DNA of 64,000 nucleotides from Temnothorax longispinosus (GCF_030848805.1 NW_027270473.1:1-64000), one strand, 5' to 3'; counted from the stretch's first letter, positions 43,472-55,306 are shown. Translations and numbers: made by a program. Notes: generated by a model not told the origin, from the sequence alone.

Positions 43472-44580
43472 AACGTCGTGTCGACCTGCGTACATCTGTC
43501 TAGATCGTTTTCGTTCAGTGTTAGATAATTTCGGTTTTCTTTATTTATAGCCAATATAGTGTGTGCGGTTTTGGGAATTATAAATACATTGTTGTTGTCG
43601 TACACTGGCAGGGGGGTTACTCGGACGATTTCATAGTTGGGGTATGTAATAATTGGGAATGTTAGGATCGTGTAGACGTTATGGTTGTCATAGTAGGCAT
43701 TTATTTTTACAAACTTTTCGATGGTATTCAAATTGTCTATTTGTATTTTGAAAAAGTGTGCGCCTCGGGATAGGTGGGTCGTCGCTTCTCTTAATTCCGA
43801 CACTAAAGTTTCGAGTGGCAATAGTCGCACGAGAATTATACCGTGTTTTGCATAAGTCAGGTATTCTAAAGTGTCTTCTACATCGCTTACTAATTTAGCT
43901 GTTATTGTGCTTATTACTAGAAGGTGTTCGTCTAATTCTTCACGGCGTACTATTTTTGCTACTCGTTGTACTCGTCTCGTGACGTTCGCTATTAGATTTT
44001 CGTTCTTGCTTAATGTCTGCTCTAAGGTCTCTATGTGTCCTAACGTGGCGTTTATAATTTTTATTCGGTGCTTCGCCGCGTGCTGTATTGTTTTCTGCTG
44101 ATTGTTTATTGTTTCTAACTGTTCTTGTATTCGTCGTGCGTCGTCGGCGTCCATTGTCCCGAATAGAGTTTTTCCTATGGTGCCTATTGCGTCTATTAGT
44201 CCGCGTCGGCTCGTCGTTACTTTATATACGGTCTGTAATCGTAATAGCAGTTGCGTCAGTTTTGCATTACTGTCTTCTGTTACGCGGAGGATGTTGTGAC
44301 ATGCGTCTCGGTTGTCGTCGTCTGCGTTGTTTCATAGCCCTTTGATCTGTTCGTGGTAATTTTGAAGTAAATGGTATCTTACTTCAAATGCCGCGACGTC
44401 GATTCTGATGACTAATTTTCACGTGGTTTCCTTTAACTGCATGGTTCCAATTTTCTCAAAATAAAGTCCCGGTTCGTCGTTAAATGATGTTACTTCGTAC
44501 GGTGGCATCGGTTCGGGTGTCATCACTCTTGCGAGGTGTAACACGATGATGGGTATCCTGTAATCGGAATACTTTTTTGG
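43470..44580 (-). pseudogene. Gypsy 2 env, F-type fusion glycoprotein, broken
   Basis: Env would sit in the membrane of an infectious particle. In minus orientation the frame begins near 44,580 with a hydrophobic, signal-like segment. It crosses two in-frame TGA stops (about 44,418 and 44,333), then reaches a basic cleavage-type motif (TSRRG) followed by the fusion-peptide-like stretch characteristic of baculovirus F and errantivirus env proteins (LIDAIGTIGKTLFGT). A heptad-rich region follows (44,154 onward). The C-terminal part, including the expected membrane anchor, is missing because the frame runs into the (TA)n tract. It is inactive. Confidence 0.75.
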
Positions 44581-44621
44581 AGTCTATCTTTTGCTGACCG
44601 CGGTCTCCCGCTAGTTGCTAC

Positions 44622-44650
44622 TTTTATATCGTTTGACGGATTGCTTCAGT
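44622..44650 (+). promoter_or_regulatory. Plus-strand core promoter inside gypsy 2
   Basis: TTTTATAT at 44,622-44,629 and TTCAGT at 44,645-44,650, with about 24 nt between the TATA core and the initiator A. It lies 42 nt before the ATG of an antisense ORF. Confidence 0.5.
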
Positions 44651-44691
44651 CTGAGTCTGTCGTTAGTCTCGTAACGTTTTAATTTGTTAAT

Positions 44692-44982
44692 ATGTCGCCG
44701 CCGGAGCATGTGCCAGTCCGGGCTGACGTTGTGGACCCGAATGAGATTCGGGCTGGTGAGGGGGATGAGGAAGCTGCCGCCCCGGTCTTGGTGATGCCCG
44801 AAAGGTCGGAGACTCCGGGCCTTGCTCGAGGTCGTGTACGTTTTAATGCCGGTATGCGAGAGTTCTTAGTTCAGCGTGACCAACCTGTGCCGCCTGATAC
44901 CATGGTTTTGTATTTGATGCTCGTCGAACTCTGTACTCGTATGATGGCTGGTCTGAGACTTGGTGCTCCCACTTGGTCGTGA
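44692..44982 (+). CDS. Antisense ORF between gypsy 2 integrase and env
   Basis: A 96-aa ORF runs opposite to the element's own genes, starting at an ATG just downstream of a TATA/TCAGT pair. The product is acidic in its first half (MSPPEHVPVRADVVDPNEI, GEGDEEAA) and has a hydrophobic stretch near its end (MVLYLMLVELCTRMMAGL). I recognise no domain. It occupies the gap between the integrase end (45,094) and the env start, where errantiviruses normally have only a short spacer. It may be a captured host exon, a regulatory antisense transcript or chance. Confidence 0.4.
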   Translation: MSPPEHVPVRADVVDPNEIRAGEGDEEAAAPVLVMPERSETPGLARGRVRFNAGMREFLVQRDQPVPPDTMVLYLMLVELCTRMMAGLRLGAPTWS

Positions 44983-45093
44983 TTAATCGTAAGATTTTGT
45001 TTATTTCTATTACTATGTTGTCATTATGCTATGTCTTGCTTCTGGTGAGTTCTTTAGTAATGCCTTTTGCTTATGCTTCCGCTATCTGCATTT

Positions 45094-47470
45094 TTAATTT
45101 TCGATAAAGGCCTTTAAACGATTTTCGTGGACGCGTAACATCTTTCGTTTAATTTTAATTGTATAATTTACGTCGTTGTGTTTCTCGACAACTACGTACG
45201 GTCCAATCCATTGGGACTCGAGTTTTTTCGATCGTCCGCGTCGTACTGTCTCGTCATGTAATAGTACCTTGTCACCTACCCTAAACGTTTCTTTGTTAGT
45301 CTTTTTGTCGAACTGCTGTTTCGCTTTCACTTTTTCCTGCTTGGTATGTTCTTTTGCGACTTGATTTGTTGCACGAATTCGTTCTCGAAGTTCCTGCGCG
45401 TAATCTTCGTATGAGTACGTTAGTTTTGGGGGCTTTGACAATGCTCGGTAGGTTAGCCCGATGTCCGTAGACTAATTCAAACGGCGTGAATCCTGTCGTC
45501 GTATGGGGCGTTGTGTTATAGGTAAACATCGCGTAGGGTATCCATTCATCCCAATCGGTTTGATCTTCGTTTATATAATGCCTCAGGTATTCCGCTAAAG
45601 TGCGATGTGATCTTTCCAACGCTCCGTTACTTTCCGAATGGTATGCTGTCGTCTGAACCTTTGATTTTTCGTAGTTTGCACGTATTTTTAAACATTTCAC
45701 TTGTGAAATTCGTGCCTTGATCCGTGAGAATTTTCTCCGGTATTCCGTGTTCCAAGACCACTTTCGTAACGAACGCTTTGGCGACTGTATTTGCCTCCTG
45801 GTTTTCCACCGGTATCGCCTTGCTGAATTTCGTTAAGTTGTTTTGAAATGTCAAGATATATTTATTTTCACTATTTGTGATAGTCAGTGGGCCTACAATA
45901 TCGAGCGCGCATTTCTCGAATGGTCGCTCGGGTGTATTGGTAATAATTATTGGCATTTTTGTTTTCCTGCTCAGTTTATTTTTCTGGGAGTGCTCGCATT
46001 TGCTTATGTATGCTTCCACATCTTTCGTTATTCCACTCCAGTTGTGCTGTAACCGGATCCGGTTCAACGTACGCGTGACTCCTTGGTGTCCTCCTGTAGG
46101 TGAGTCGTGATATTCGTACATTATTTGCTGCTTTTCCTCTTCCGAGTATTCTCTCTGGGCGTCATCTTTTTGCTGCGTTGTATTTATCGCTGATGCCTCC
46201 GCTATCGGGTTTCGGCTTAGCGCGTCGGCGTTCACATTATTCTTTCCAGCTTTATGTACGATCTCGTAATCGTACTCTTCCAGCTTGAGTCTCCATCTGA
46301 TTAATCTCGAGCCGGGGTCGGTTACATTGAATAACCAGATCAGTGGCTTGTGATCTGTTATTATTTTGAATTTAATGCCATATAGATAGGGACGGAAATG
46401 TTTCACCGCCCACACGATGGCTAGTAACTCCTTTTCGGTTGTATTGTAATTCTGCTCCGCCTTGCATAAGACTCTGCTCGCGTAAGCGATCGGCCGGTCT
46501 TGGCCTACTGGCCCCTGCGAGAGTACGGCTCCGATGGCGTAATCTGATGCGTTCGTCGTCACCAGGAATTCCTTGTTAAAATCAGGGTAATTTAATACTG
46601 GTGCCGTCGTTAATTTTTCTTTTAATAAATCGAACGCGTACTGCTGGTCTATTGACCAAGTACACTTTACGCCTTTTCTTGTGAGCTTCGTCAACGGTTT
46701 TGCTATTTTAAAAAAATTTTCTATAAATTTTCGGTAATATCCGGCTAGATCGATGAAAGATTGTATATCCTTCACTTTTCTCGGGGTCGGAAATTTTTTT
46801 ACCGCTCGCAATTTCGACGGGTCCGGGGATATTCTTCCCTCGAAAATCACGTGCGCGAGATAGATTACCTTTTTTCGTAAAAACACACATTTATTCGGCT
46901 GTAGTTTCAGATTAAATTTCCGGAGTCTGATTAACACCGCGATTAACCGTTTGAGGTGCTCCTTTAGCGATGCTCCGTAGATCACGATGTCATCGATATA
47001 TACAAAGCATTTTAAGCCTAATAATCCGGCTAGTACTGCGTACATCAGCCGTTGAAATGTCGCTGACGCGTTTTTTAATCCGAACGGCATTCGGTTAAAT
47101 TCGAAATGTCCGTCCGGAGTGGAGAATGCCGTCTTACCCTTACGATCTTCGTGCATCGGGATTTGATGATATCCTGATGCTAGATCTAACACCGTAAAAT
47201 ACTTTGCGTTGCCTAGTTAGTCGAGTATGTCGGTGATGTTCGGCATGGGGAAGGAATCTCCCATTGTCAGTTCACCTTTCTAAAATTTATTACGACTCGA
47301 AATCTGATTTGGCCAGACGCGTCCGGTTTTTTCGGAACAATTATTATGGGCGCGTTCTATTGGGTTGCGCTGGGGCGAATTATTCCGTCGTCCAGCATTT
47401 TCTGAATTTGCTTCTTTACTTCGGCTTTATGCTTCTCCGGTAACCAATACGGTCTCACGTTTACCGGCGC
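45094..47470 (-). pseudogene. Gypsy 2 pol: reverse transcriptase, RNase H, integrase
   Basis: The RT start (about 47,470-47,215) has stops. From 47,192 a 521-aa frame runs through LDLASGYHQI, FGLKNASATFQ, CFVYIDDIVIYG, RNase H (TTNASDYAIGAVL, where the first Asp of the usual TDAS is Asn; TEKELLAIVWAVKHF; NVNADALSRN) and integrase zinc and core regions (GGHQGVTRTLNRI, ALDIVGPL, LTDQGTNF). Shifts near 45,690 and 45,440 break the rest, which still shows the catalytic E region (HSESNGALERSHRTL) and the C-terminal module (45,441-45,094). The changed RNase H motif and shifts make it inactive. Confidence 0.88.
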
Positions 47471-47639
47471 GCTATCGGTTCGCGTATTTATTTCATGCTT
47501 TATTGCCGTAGTCGCGCTCAGTTTATCTCCGTCTAAATAAAATACACCGCAAAATTTGTCGCAGATTTGTTCTACTTCTTTTCGCTCTTCATCGTTTAAA
47601 TGCTCGGTCTGTAATTGTTCGCGTAATTTTTCGCGTCGC

Positions 47640-48506
47640 GCGGTAATGGACTCGCGTTCCTAGGTCGCGTGTAATGTGAGCACGTCGGCAGAGTCATTCA
47701 CCATATCTTCTAACGTGACGTGTGGTGTGAGTATCTCAACCGGCTTGTCCGTCACGTTTAGTATGCTTTATCGGACATTTAAATTTAACGGGTTTTACCA
47801 GGCAGTGTCCTATGAAAAATCCTGGGGCAGGTTCGCCGCTTTGCACGATACCTACTCGGTTGTGATCGGTGACTGCTTCTACGATGGTTTCGCTGCGGGG
47901 TGGCAAGGTCACCTTCCGATACGGACGGAGTTTAAATGTGGCTTTACCTATTTTCAGCTGCTTCGACGTGTTTGAGATATCGGCCTTGTGTTTCGTCAGG
48001 AAATCGTTTCCAAGTATCCCTTCGTACTCAATCGGGAAATCATCTTTCACCACATACATAGTGTGGCGTATTGTTTTACTCCCAAAGTCCACTGTTGCTT
48101 TTATTTTTCCGAGCGTGTGAATCTGGTGTCCGGTTACGCCGATCAGCGCTAATTTTTCTTCTCGCACCATCGTTTTTCTCTTTAAATTACCTACTTTAAT
48201 TAACGTCAGGGTCGCGCCTGATTCTAGTAGTAGATCCATTTTTCCTCTCTCCGCCTCTTGGATGGGCAGAGTTATAATGTCCAACGGGCCTACTTTATGC
48301 TTCCCCGTTATCTGCGTCACTCGATACTCCACGGCGGCGCGTGCCTTATTCTTCCTGGGCCGCTCTTTCTCTTCGCTGCTACTGCCGGAGGATGTTTTGT
48401 CGCTCGTTTCTCGCGACTTATTTTTTCTCACTGTGCTTACGGGCGCCTGTTTCGTGGCATCTCTTTTCGGTTGGCGCGGTCGCTCTGTTTTTGGTCGCCC
48501 GTTCAA
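47640..48506 (-). pseudogene. Gypsy 2 protease region
   Basis: The 256-aa minus frame (48,506-47,736) has a Lys/Ser/Glu-rich start and then the retropepsin. The catalytic motif reads LLLESGATL where active enzymes have DSG or DTG, so the essential Asp is Glu. The downstream EGILGNDFL corresponds to EGILGIDFL in gypsy 1. The frame shifts near 47,750. Protease would process gag-pol. Confidence 0.8.
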
Positions 48507-48509
48507 CGA

Positions 48510-49157
48510 CTAGCACTCGTCCCGCTTGTGCCCTGCCTTCTTGCAGTAGGTGCACTCTATTGTGTTTATGCCGCCGGGCTTGTCCGCTCGCGGCAGCGAG
48601 AATTTGTTCGCTTGCCGGCTCGTACGGCAATCTCGCCCGTAATGGCCGGTCTTTCCACATTTGTGGCATCGCACGGTCGCGTTTCCCGCATTTTGCGCGT
48701 TTTCCTGGTTAAATCTGTTTCGGTTTACCGGTTGTCCGTTCCGCGAGGAGGGGCCTCTAACCTTTTCCTCGGCGTTGGCGCCGGTTATCGCCTCCTGTAG
48801 GCTTTGATACAGTTGCGCTCGGACCAGCATCTTTATATCGTCGTGCAATCCTATTTGGAAATTATGCAGTGCTTGCATCTTAATGCTGTCAAAAATTGCT
48901 TTCTGCTGTTCTTGCGAGTGCCCTTGGCCTTCCTCCATTGCCTCGTACAGTTCCTTCGCTAATTTCTCGATTCGACGCCCGAATTCCTGCGCGCTTTTTC
49001 CCGGTTTTTGTTTTAGGGAGTTAAAGTCTAACTGCAGGTGGATTATGCCGCGCTTTCCTAGATATTCCGTTTCGAGCTTGCGTTTTAACTGCTCAAAATC
49101 GCGAATATCGCGCGTGTCGAAGTCTGTCATGGCTTTTCCCTTAAATTTTGTACATAC
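48510..49157 (-). pseudogene. Gypsy 2 gag, C-terminal part
   Basis: 206 aa with RDFEQLKRKLETEYLG, FGRRIEKLAKELYEA and two CCHC knuckles: CHKCGKTGHYGRDC and CTYCKKAGHKRDEC. The 5' part of the gene lies at 55,311-56,244, separated by the inserted Ty3 element whose ATAC duplication abuts 49,157. The nucleocapsid would bind element RNA. Confidence 0.88.
49154..49157 (+). repeat. 4-bp target duplication ATAC (left copy)
   Basis: ATAC precedes the LTR at 49,158 and follows the other LTR at 55,307-55,310. Confidence 0.85.
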
Positions 49158-49459
49158 TGTTACACCCGTGCTGTACCTGTACGCCCGTGACGTGCGCTCA
49201 CGCGGGTCGCCCCGTTTTTAGAAGTTGCGAATCGCCCTTGACGACAGCTGTTTTTGTTTACTTACGGTGACTGTCGAATTATGCTCCGGGTTTCCGTCAC
49301 GTTCGGACGTGTTAACCCGAGCTCTGTGTACAAACGGAATATTATTAAACGAGTTCCTTTTATAAAAATAACGAGCCTTATTCATTGAGCGAGTGCCGGA
49401 GTGCGCGACGCGAGTGAGTGCAAGTGTGAGAGAGTGGCATACGCCTGGCGAGCGTAACA
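49158..49459 (+). repeat. Ty3 element 5' LTR
   Basis: 302 bp, TGTTACACCCG...GAGCGTAACA. Confidence 0.95.
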
Positions 49460-49462
49460 TTT

Positions 49463-49480
49463 TGGGGGCTCGTCCGGGAT
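49463..49480 (+). other. Primer binding site, tRNA-Pro type
   Basis: TGGGGGCTCGTCCGGGAT begins three bases after the LTR. The 18 bases equal the tRNA-Pro primer site familiar from gammaretroviruses, as far as I recall it. Confidence 0.8.
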
Positions 49481-49497
49481 AGGCCAGGAATTTTTCC

Positions 49498-50975
49498 ATG
49501 GCCGCAAGGAAACGCCTCAGGCTAGCGACTCCACAGTCGGACGCTGCGGAAATGACGACCGAAATAGTCACTCTTCAGGCGGTGATAAGGGAGATCCGCG
49601 AGATGCGCAAGGAACACGCTCGGAGGGAACGCGAGTATGCGGAGACGTTCCGCCGCCAGGAGGAGGAACTCCGCCGACTCCGAGGGACAATATCCGGCGA
49701 CACAGAGCTAAGTCCACTTAATATTAGAGCGTCCGGGAATGCGGAAACGCGGGCCGTGGGCGGCACGAGAGCGCGAGACGCACGCGAGGGACATGCGGCT
49801 GCGGCCGACGCGAGCGAAAACGACATACGCACGAGTGAGAGAAACGCGACCGCGAGTGTACGAAGCGCGAACGGTGAAGGGTCGCGGGCCGCGTGCAGGG
49901 GGAGCGCGACCGCGAGCGGCGCGCAAGGAAGTGATGTGCGTTCGGCCGAAGGGGACGCGGTCGCAGGCGGCGCGCGAGGAAGAAACGTGCGCTCGCCCGT
50001 AAGAAATGCGTTCGCGGGCACCGCGAGTGAGAGCGGCATGCGCCCGACCAAGAGAAGCGCGAATACGGGCGGCGCGAACGAAAACGTCACACGTCGATTT
50101 GAGAGAAACACGGGAGCGAGTGCCGAGAGTGATCTCGACGTTTATTCGAGTGCCAGGAACACAAACGAAGTTGGCAACCGTGCCGCGCGCGCGTGTGACG
50201 CCGTTACAGGAGCGGGTGCCGGGCTCGGTTATAAATTGAAGCCCGACACTTACGATGGGTCGGTCCCACTACAGGAATATTTTTCGCAGTTTAATCTAAT
50301 TGCCCGAGCGAATTTCTGGGACGACGGGACGAAAACCGTCGCGCTGGCCTCGAGCCTGAGGGGCAAGGCACGCACGATTCTCGAGACGGTACAAGACATC
50401 GAGTGTCTAAATTTTTCTGAGCTGAAATCGAAACTCGAGTTGCGTTTCGGTGAGGGGCGGTTAACGCAGAATTATTATTCCGCGCTCACGAACCGCAGAC
50501 AGAGATTTGGGGAAGATCTTGCTGCTCTCGGTTCCGATATAGAACGACTGTCGCGCCTCGCATACCCCGAGTGCCCTCATCAGATTCGCGAAAAGATCGC
50601 TTGTTCACAGTTCGTAACGGCCGTCACTGATCATTTTATCAGACGGACGTTACAAATGGAGGGGATTACCACTTTGTGTCGGCTATCGAGAGAGCAAAGG
50701 CACTAAAAATAATTCAGGGCGAAGGGTTTGCTCGCGAAAAATTTATTAAAAGCACTGCGAGAGATGGACAAAAGGGGGGCGCGAATGTTGAAAAGGGGGA
50801 GGTAGAGGCTGACAAAGAGCAAAAGGAGGAGGGAAAGACAGAAAGGAAGGGAAATTTCCAAAAAGGAAATGGGCGCGGCAACAAATTCGGCGCCAACCGG
50901 GGAGAGTGTTGGACGTGCGGGAAGACCGGACATTTCCGATCCGAGTGCTCCGAACAAAGGGGAAACGCGATTTAG
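49498..50975 (+). pseudogene. Ty3 element gag
   Basis: Starts at the ATG at 49,498 (MAARKRLRLATPQSDAAEM). Residues about 20-65 are a likely coiled coil. Residues about 85-235 are low-complexity Ala/Arg/Ser/Gly with degenerate repeats of the SGxxVRSxxRNAxAGGAxE kind. The capsid-like region (YKLKPDTYDGSVPLQEYF, ASSLRGKARTIL, ELRFGEGRLTQNYY) follows. The frame breaks near 50,690, where a one- or two-base change moves gag to the frame ending at 50,975. That frame supplies a Lys/Glu-rich linker and one CCHC knuckle, CWTCGKTGHFRSEC. Confidence 0.88.
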
Positions 50976-53900
50976 TCAAACTCAGCGGGGTGAGTATGGC
51001 GAGGGTTATCAATACCCTGAATTCTTACAATAAAAATGTTATTTCAAATGTGTGTAATAAAGTTATTTCGATTGAAAATAGAATTAAGCCTTATTTTAAT
51101 CATTTTTGCTATAAGGGGAAAATTGATGGAAAAGAATGTTTTTTCAAGGTTGACACGGGCTCTGACATCTCCATATTAAGTAGTAAATTCGTAGAAGCAG
51201 GAAAAGAAAGGTCCCACATAAAGAATCTGAATCTGAAATATCCTATTGGAGAAAAAGTTGTAATTAAATTCGAGATAGAAGCTAGAATTGAAATAGGCAG
51301 TCATTCGGTTGTGTTTCCTTTTCTCGTGGCTGATATAAGTGACGACTGTCTTTTGGGAGTGAATTTTCTGAAAATGGTAAATTTAGAAGAAATTTTTGAT
51401 TCTGTTTTCGGGACTGTGAATTCGGAAATACGAGTAGCTCGAATTGAGTATGAACCAGTCGGAGTCCCGGTTTCCTTGAAGGAACTTTTTAGAAATAATT
51501 CCCAGGATCTTGACTTTTCTCAAAAAGAACTTTTTGCTCAATTCCTTGGAAAATTTTCCGAAGTATTTTCCGAGAATATTGTTGCGGGAAATTGTGATAT
51601 TGTACAACATGTTATAAATATACAAGACTCTCTCCCCAAAAAGCAGGTACCTCGTCGAATTCCTTTCCGGTTGAGAGGGGAGGTGGATAAAATTATTGAG
51701 GAGATGAAGGCATGCGGTGTGATCGAGGAATCAAATAGTCCCTGGGTTTCTCCTGTGGTATTAGCACACAAAAAGGATGGAACGATAAGATTCTGTGTGG
51801 ACTATCGAATTGTAAACGCATTCACGGAAAAAGATTCATATCCCCTCCCCAGAATTGACGTAATATTTGATCATCTAGCAGGTAACGTTTGGTTTTGTAC
51901 TTTAGACTTGAAAAGTGGTTATTGGCAAATAAAAATTCGCTCTGAAGACAGAGAGAAAACGGCTTTTTCTTTCGGCAGGGGGCTTTGGCAATTCACGGTG
52001 ATGCCTTTTGGTTTATGTAACGCCCCCGCAACTTTTGAACGTTTCATGGAAAAAGTTTTGTAAGGATTATTATTCGAAATTTGCTTAGTTTACTTAGATG
52101 ATGTGATAATTTTTGGGAAGACTTTCGAGGAAATGCTGGAAAATTTAGAGAAAGTGTTTTTACGGTTGCAAAAAGCAAATTTAAAAATCAATCCTAAGAA
52201 ATGTGTCTTATTTAAAAAAGAAGTAAAGTATTTGGGGCATATAATTTCGGCAAAGGGAGTTGCTACGGATCCCGAGAAGGTCGCTGCCGTAGAGAAATGG
52301 CCGGTTCCTCACACAAAGACTTTATTACGGAGTTTTCTCGGATTTTGCTCATATTATCGCAAATTTATAAAAGGATTTTCTTCGATTGCTAAACCCCTTT
52401 ATGAATTAACGGGGAATCAGATAAAGTTTATCTGGAATGAGGATCATCAGAACTCTTTTGATGAGTTAAAGCGGGTACTGTCCTCTCCTCCAGTGCTTTC
52501 TTTTCCGAACGGGGAGGGCGAGTTCATTCTGGATACTGATGCCTCCAATATTGGAATTGGCGCAGTTCTTTCTCAAAAACAAAACGGGGAGGAGAGGGTC
52601 ATCGCGTATTTTAGCCGCGTGTTGAATAAAGCTGAGCGGAATTATTGTATTACTCGACGTGAGCTTTTAGCGATTGTAGATTCTGTGAAGTTTTTTCGCC
52701 ATTATCTATTAGGATGCGAATTTTTGATCCGTACGGATCACATTTCTTTGCGTTGGCTTATGTCTTTTAAGGATCTAGATGGACAATTGGCCCGGTGGCT
52801 AGAGAGGCTCCAGCAATTTCGTTTCACAATTGGTTACAGGAAAGGACTATCTCATGGGAATGCCGACGGATTGTCGAGGCGTACGTGTGAGTCGTCTGGT
52901 TGTGGATATTGTGCCAGAGTGGAAAGTAAGAACTCTGTAACGAGGGCAGGCCATGTCGCTCGGATTATATTTACTACAGAAGATCTGTCAGAATGGCGTT
53001 CTGAACAGAGAGCAGATCCGATTATTTCGGTTATACTCCGTGGAAAGGAGGCTGGTGTTTGCCCATCACGAGCTGAGTTGGCTTCGGAAGATATCTCCGC
53101 ACAGATTTATTGGTCATATTGGGATCTCCTGGTCCTGGAAGAGGGCGTACTCTATAAGAGATGGGAAGCTCCAAACCTTAAGTCTAGTTTTCTCCAACTC
53201 ATCGTTCCACGGAAATTCGTTAAAGGATTTTTAGAAGAGTTATATGATTCACCGTCTGGAGGACATTTTGGAGTGAACAAAACTCTAGAGAAAATTCGGA
53301 AACGGTATTTCTGGGCAACCTGTAAGCAAGATGTGGAAGATTGGTGTAGAACGTGTAAAGTTTGCATTGCCAGGAAGGGCCCTTTAGGAAAGGGAAAATC
53401 TCCCCTGCAAATTTATAATGTGGGGGCACCTTTGGAGAGGGTTCAGATGGACATCCTCGGTCCTCTTCCTATGACTAAATCCGGTAATAAGTTTCTTCTT
53501 GTCCTAGTGGATTGTTTTACGAAATGGGTGGAAGCTTTTCCTTTAAAAAACATGAGAGCGAAAACGGTTGCGGAAGTTTTTGTTAATCAGTTTGTTTCCA
53601 GACACGGGGTGCCCACTGAGGTTCATACTGACCAGGGAAGGAACTTTGAGTCGAGACTTTTCTCAGAATTGATGGGGCTTCTTGGGATAAGGAAAACAAG
53701 AACAACTGCCTTGCATCCTCAATCCGATGGACAAGTCGAACGCCAACATCAGACCATAACGAATTACTTAGCGAAATACGTCTCTGAAAACCAGAAAGAT
53801 TGGGATCAGTGGATCCCTATGTTCCTCCTGGCATATAGATCCTCGAAGCATGAAACAACTGGAATCACCCCTGCGGAATTATATTTCGCACGAGATCTTA

Positions 53901-54295
53901 GATTACCATCTGATCTATTACGGGGAAATCCTTCTAAACTTCATGGAGAAGAGTCCTCATTGGTTGGAAGTTTCGTTAAAAATTTAAAGGACAAATTAGA
54001 GGAGATACATTCTGGTGTACGGAACCAATTGAATTTGAAATCTTCTCGAATGAAAGCACGATACGATCGTGGAGTTCGTCGAATTCTTTTTCAGGAGGGG
54101 CAGAGAGTCTGGGTTTTTAATCCTCGGAGGGTGAGAGATAGGGCTCCAAAACTGCAGAGTAATTGGGAGGGTCTTTATTTGGTGATTAAGAAACTTAGCG
54201 ATGTTGTCTATTGTATACGGAAATCACCCCGAAATAGAAGCAAAGTGGTTCATTCGGATAGGTTAGCTGTTTATTCAGAAAGGAAATTGTATTGA
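50906..54295 (+). pseudogene. Ty3 element pol, one in-frame stop
   Basis: Overlaps the end of gag in another frame. Order: protease (FKVDTGSDISIL near residue 80, then LLGVNFL), reverse transcriptase (FCVDYRIVNAF, CTLDLKSGYWQI, FGLCNAPATFERFM), then a TAA at 52,061-52,063, then VYLDDVIIFG in the same frame. RNase H follows (LDTDASNIGIGAVLSQ, ITRRELLAIV, SHGNADGLSRR). Integrase has its zinc module (GGHFGVNKTL, CRTCKVC), core (QMDILGPLP, HTDQGRNF, HPQSDGQVERQHQ) and C-terminal segment to a TGA at 54,293-54,295. Apart from the stop between the RT palm motifs, every catalytic residue I can check is present. Confidence 0.93.
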
Positions 54296-55004
54296 GGAGT
54301 AGAGGTCAGAGCTCGTGAAAAGAGGAATGGGTAACGCTATTTGAATTGTAATATGTGTTTAATAAAGAGCTATGAGACAATGTGCGAAGTGTTGTAACTT
54401 AATATGTAAAGTGTTGTGACTGTATCTTATTGTTCAGATGTTTCTGGTTTCTGTGTGTTTTATTTGCGTTTGTTTAGTGGAACGGAGTCCGAAGAAGTCG
54501 GCGATCCTTAAGGGAACGTGGGATACCGCGGCAGAACAACGGCCGAAGACTTCTTCGGGGGCAAGTTCCTTTTTGATAAAAGACTGCCTCGCCCACGGTT
54601 TTTGAGCTGTGGTTTTCCCGTGGGACGTTGAGCAAATGCTGAGGCAGGGACTTGGGGAGCCTGTAAAGGCGTTGGGTCCACACAAGTTTCCCCCCCCTTG
54701 TCTGAAGATTTAGTGGAACGACGACGTGGGAGACCGGCGGCGGAGGTGACTACACCGGGGAAGCGGAGCTACGAAGTCGTCCTGAGACCGTCGGAGGGGG
54801 GGAGCCTGGCCAGCTCTCTCCTGAAGAGGTTCCAGGGATTGATGTGCGGCTACCAGGGGCCAAAAAGGATAGAGTTCGGTAACTCTGGGCAGCAGCTCGA
54901 GGAGAACAAGTATCCGGTGCCCTGGAGCTCACGGAAAAGGAGCTGTAACCGCGAAAAACTACCCTCCCGGATTGTCGGGGCGACAATCTTGTGACGGGAG
55001 GGGG
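54296..55004 (+). other. Ty3 element 3' region and polypurine tract
   Basis: AT-rich to about 54,470, then GC-rich with a 98-codon ORF (54,698-54,994) of no known family. It ends in the purine run GTGACGGGAGGGGG directly before the 3' LTR. AATAAAG at about 54,360 could be a polyadenylation signal for an internal transcript. Confidence 0.6.
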
Positions 55005-55306
55005 GGTTACACCCGTGCTGTACCTGTACGCCCGTGCCGTGCGCTCACGCGGGTCGCCCCGTTTTCAGAAGTTGCAAATCGCCCTTGACGACAGCTGTTT
55101 TTGTTTACTTACGGTGACTGTCGAATTATGCTCCGGGTTTCCGTCACGTTCGGACGTGTTAACCCGAGCTCTGTGTACAAACGGAATATTATTAAACGAG
55201 TTCCTTTTATAAAAATAACGAGCCTTATTCATTGAGCGAGTGCCGGAGTGCGCGACGCGAGTGAGTGCAAGTGTGAGAGAGTGGCATACGCCTGGCGAGC
55301 GTAACA
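55005..55306 (+). repeat. Ty3 element 3' LTR
   Basis: Matches 49,158-49,459. Its first base is G instead of T, merging with the polypurine run. ATAC follows at 55,307-55,310. Confidence 0.95.

Larger units (their letters stand above)
49158..55306 (+). mobile_element. Ty3/gypsy element with tRNA-Pro-type primer site, inserted in gypsy 2 gag
   Basis: 6.15 kb with 302-bp near-identical LTRs, an ATAC duplication, a primer site, gag, and a single pol frame covering protease, reverse transcriptase, RNase H and integrase. The LTRs differ at only a few positions, for example TGTTACAC versus GGTTACAC at the start and GACGTG versus GCCGTG. Pol has one in-frame stop and gag one shift, so this is the youngest and least damaged LTR element in the window. 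No env is present. Confidence 0.95.
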
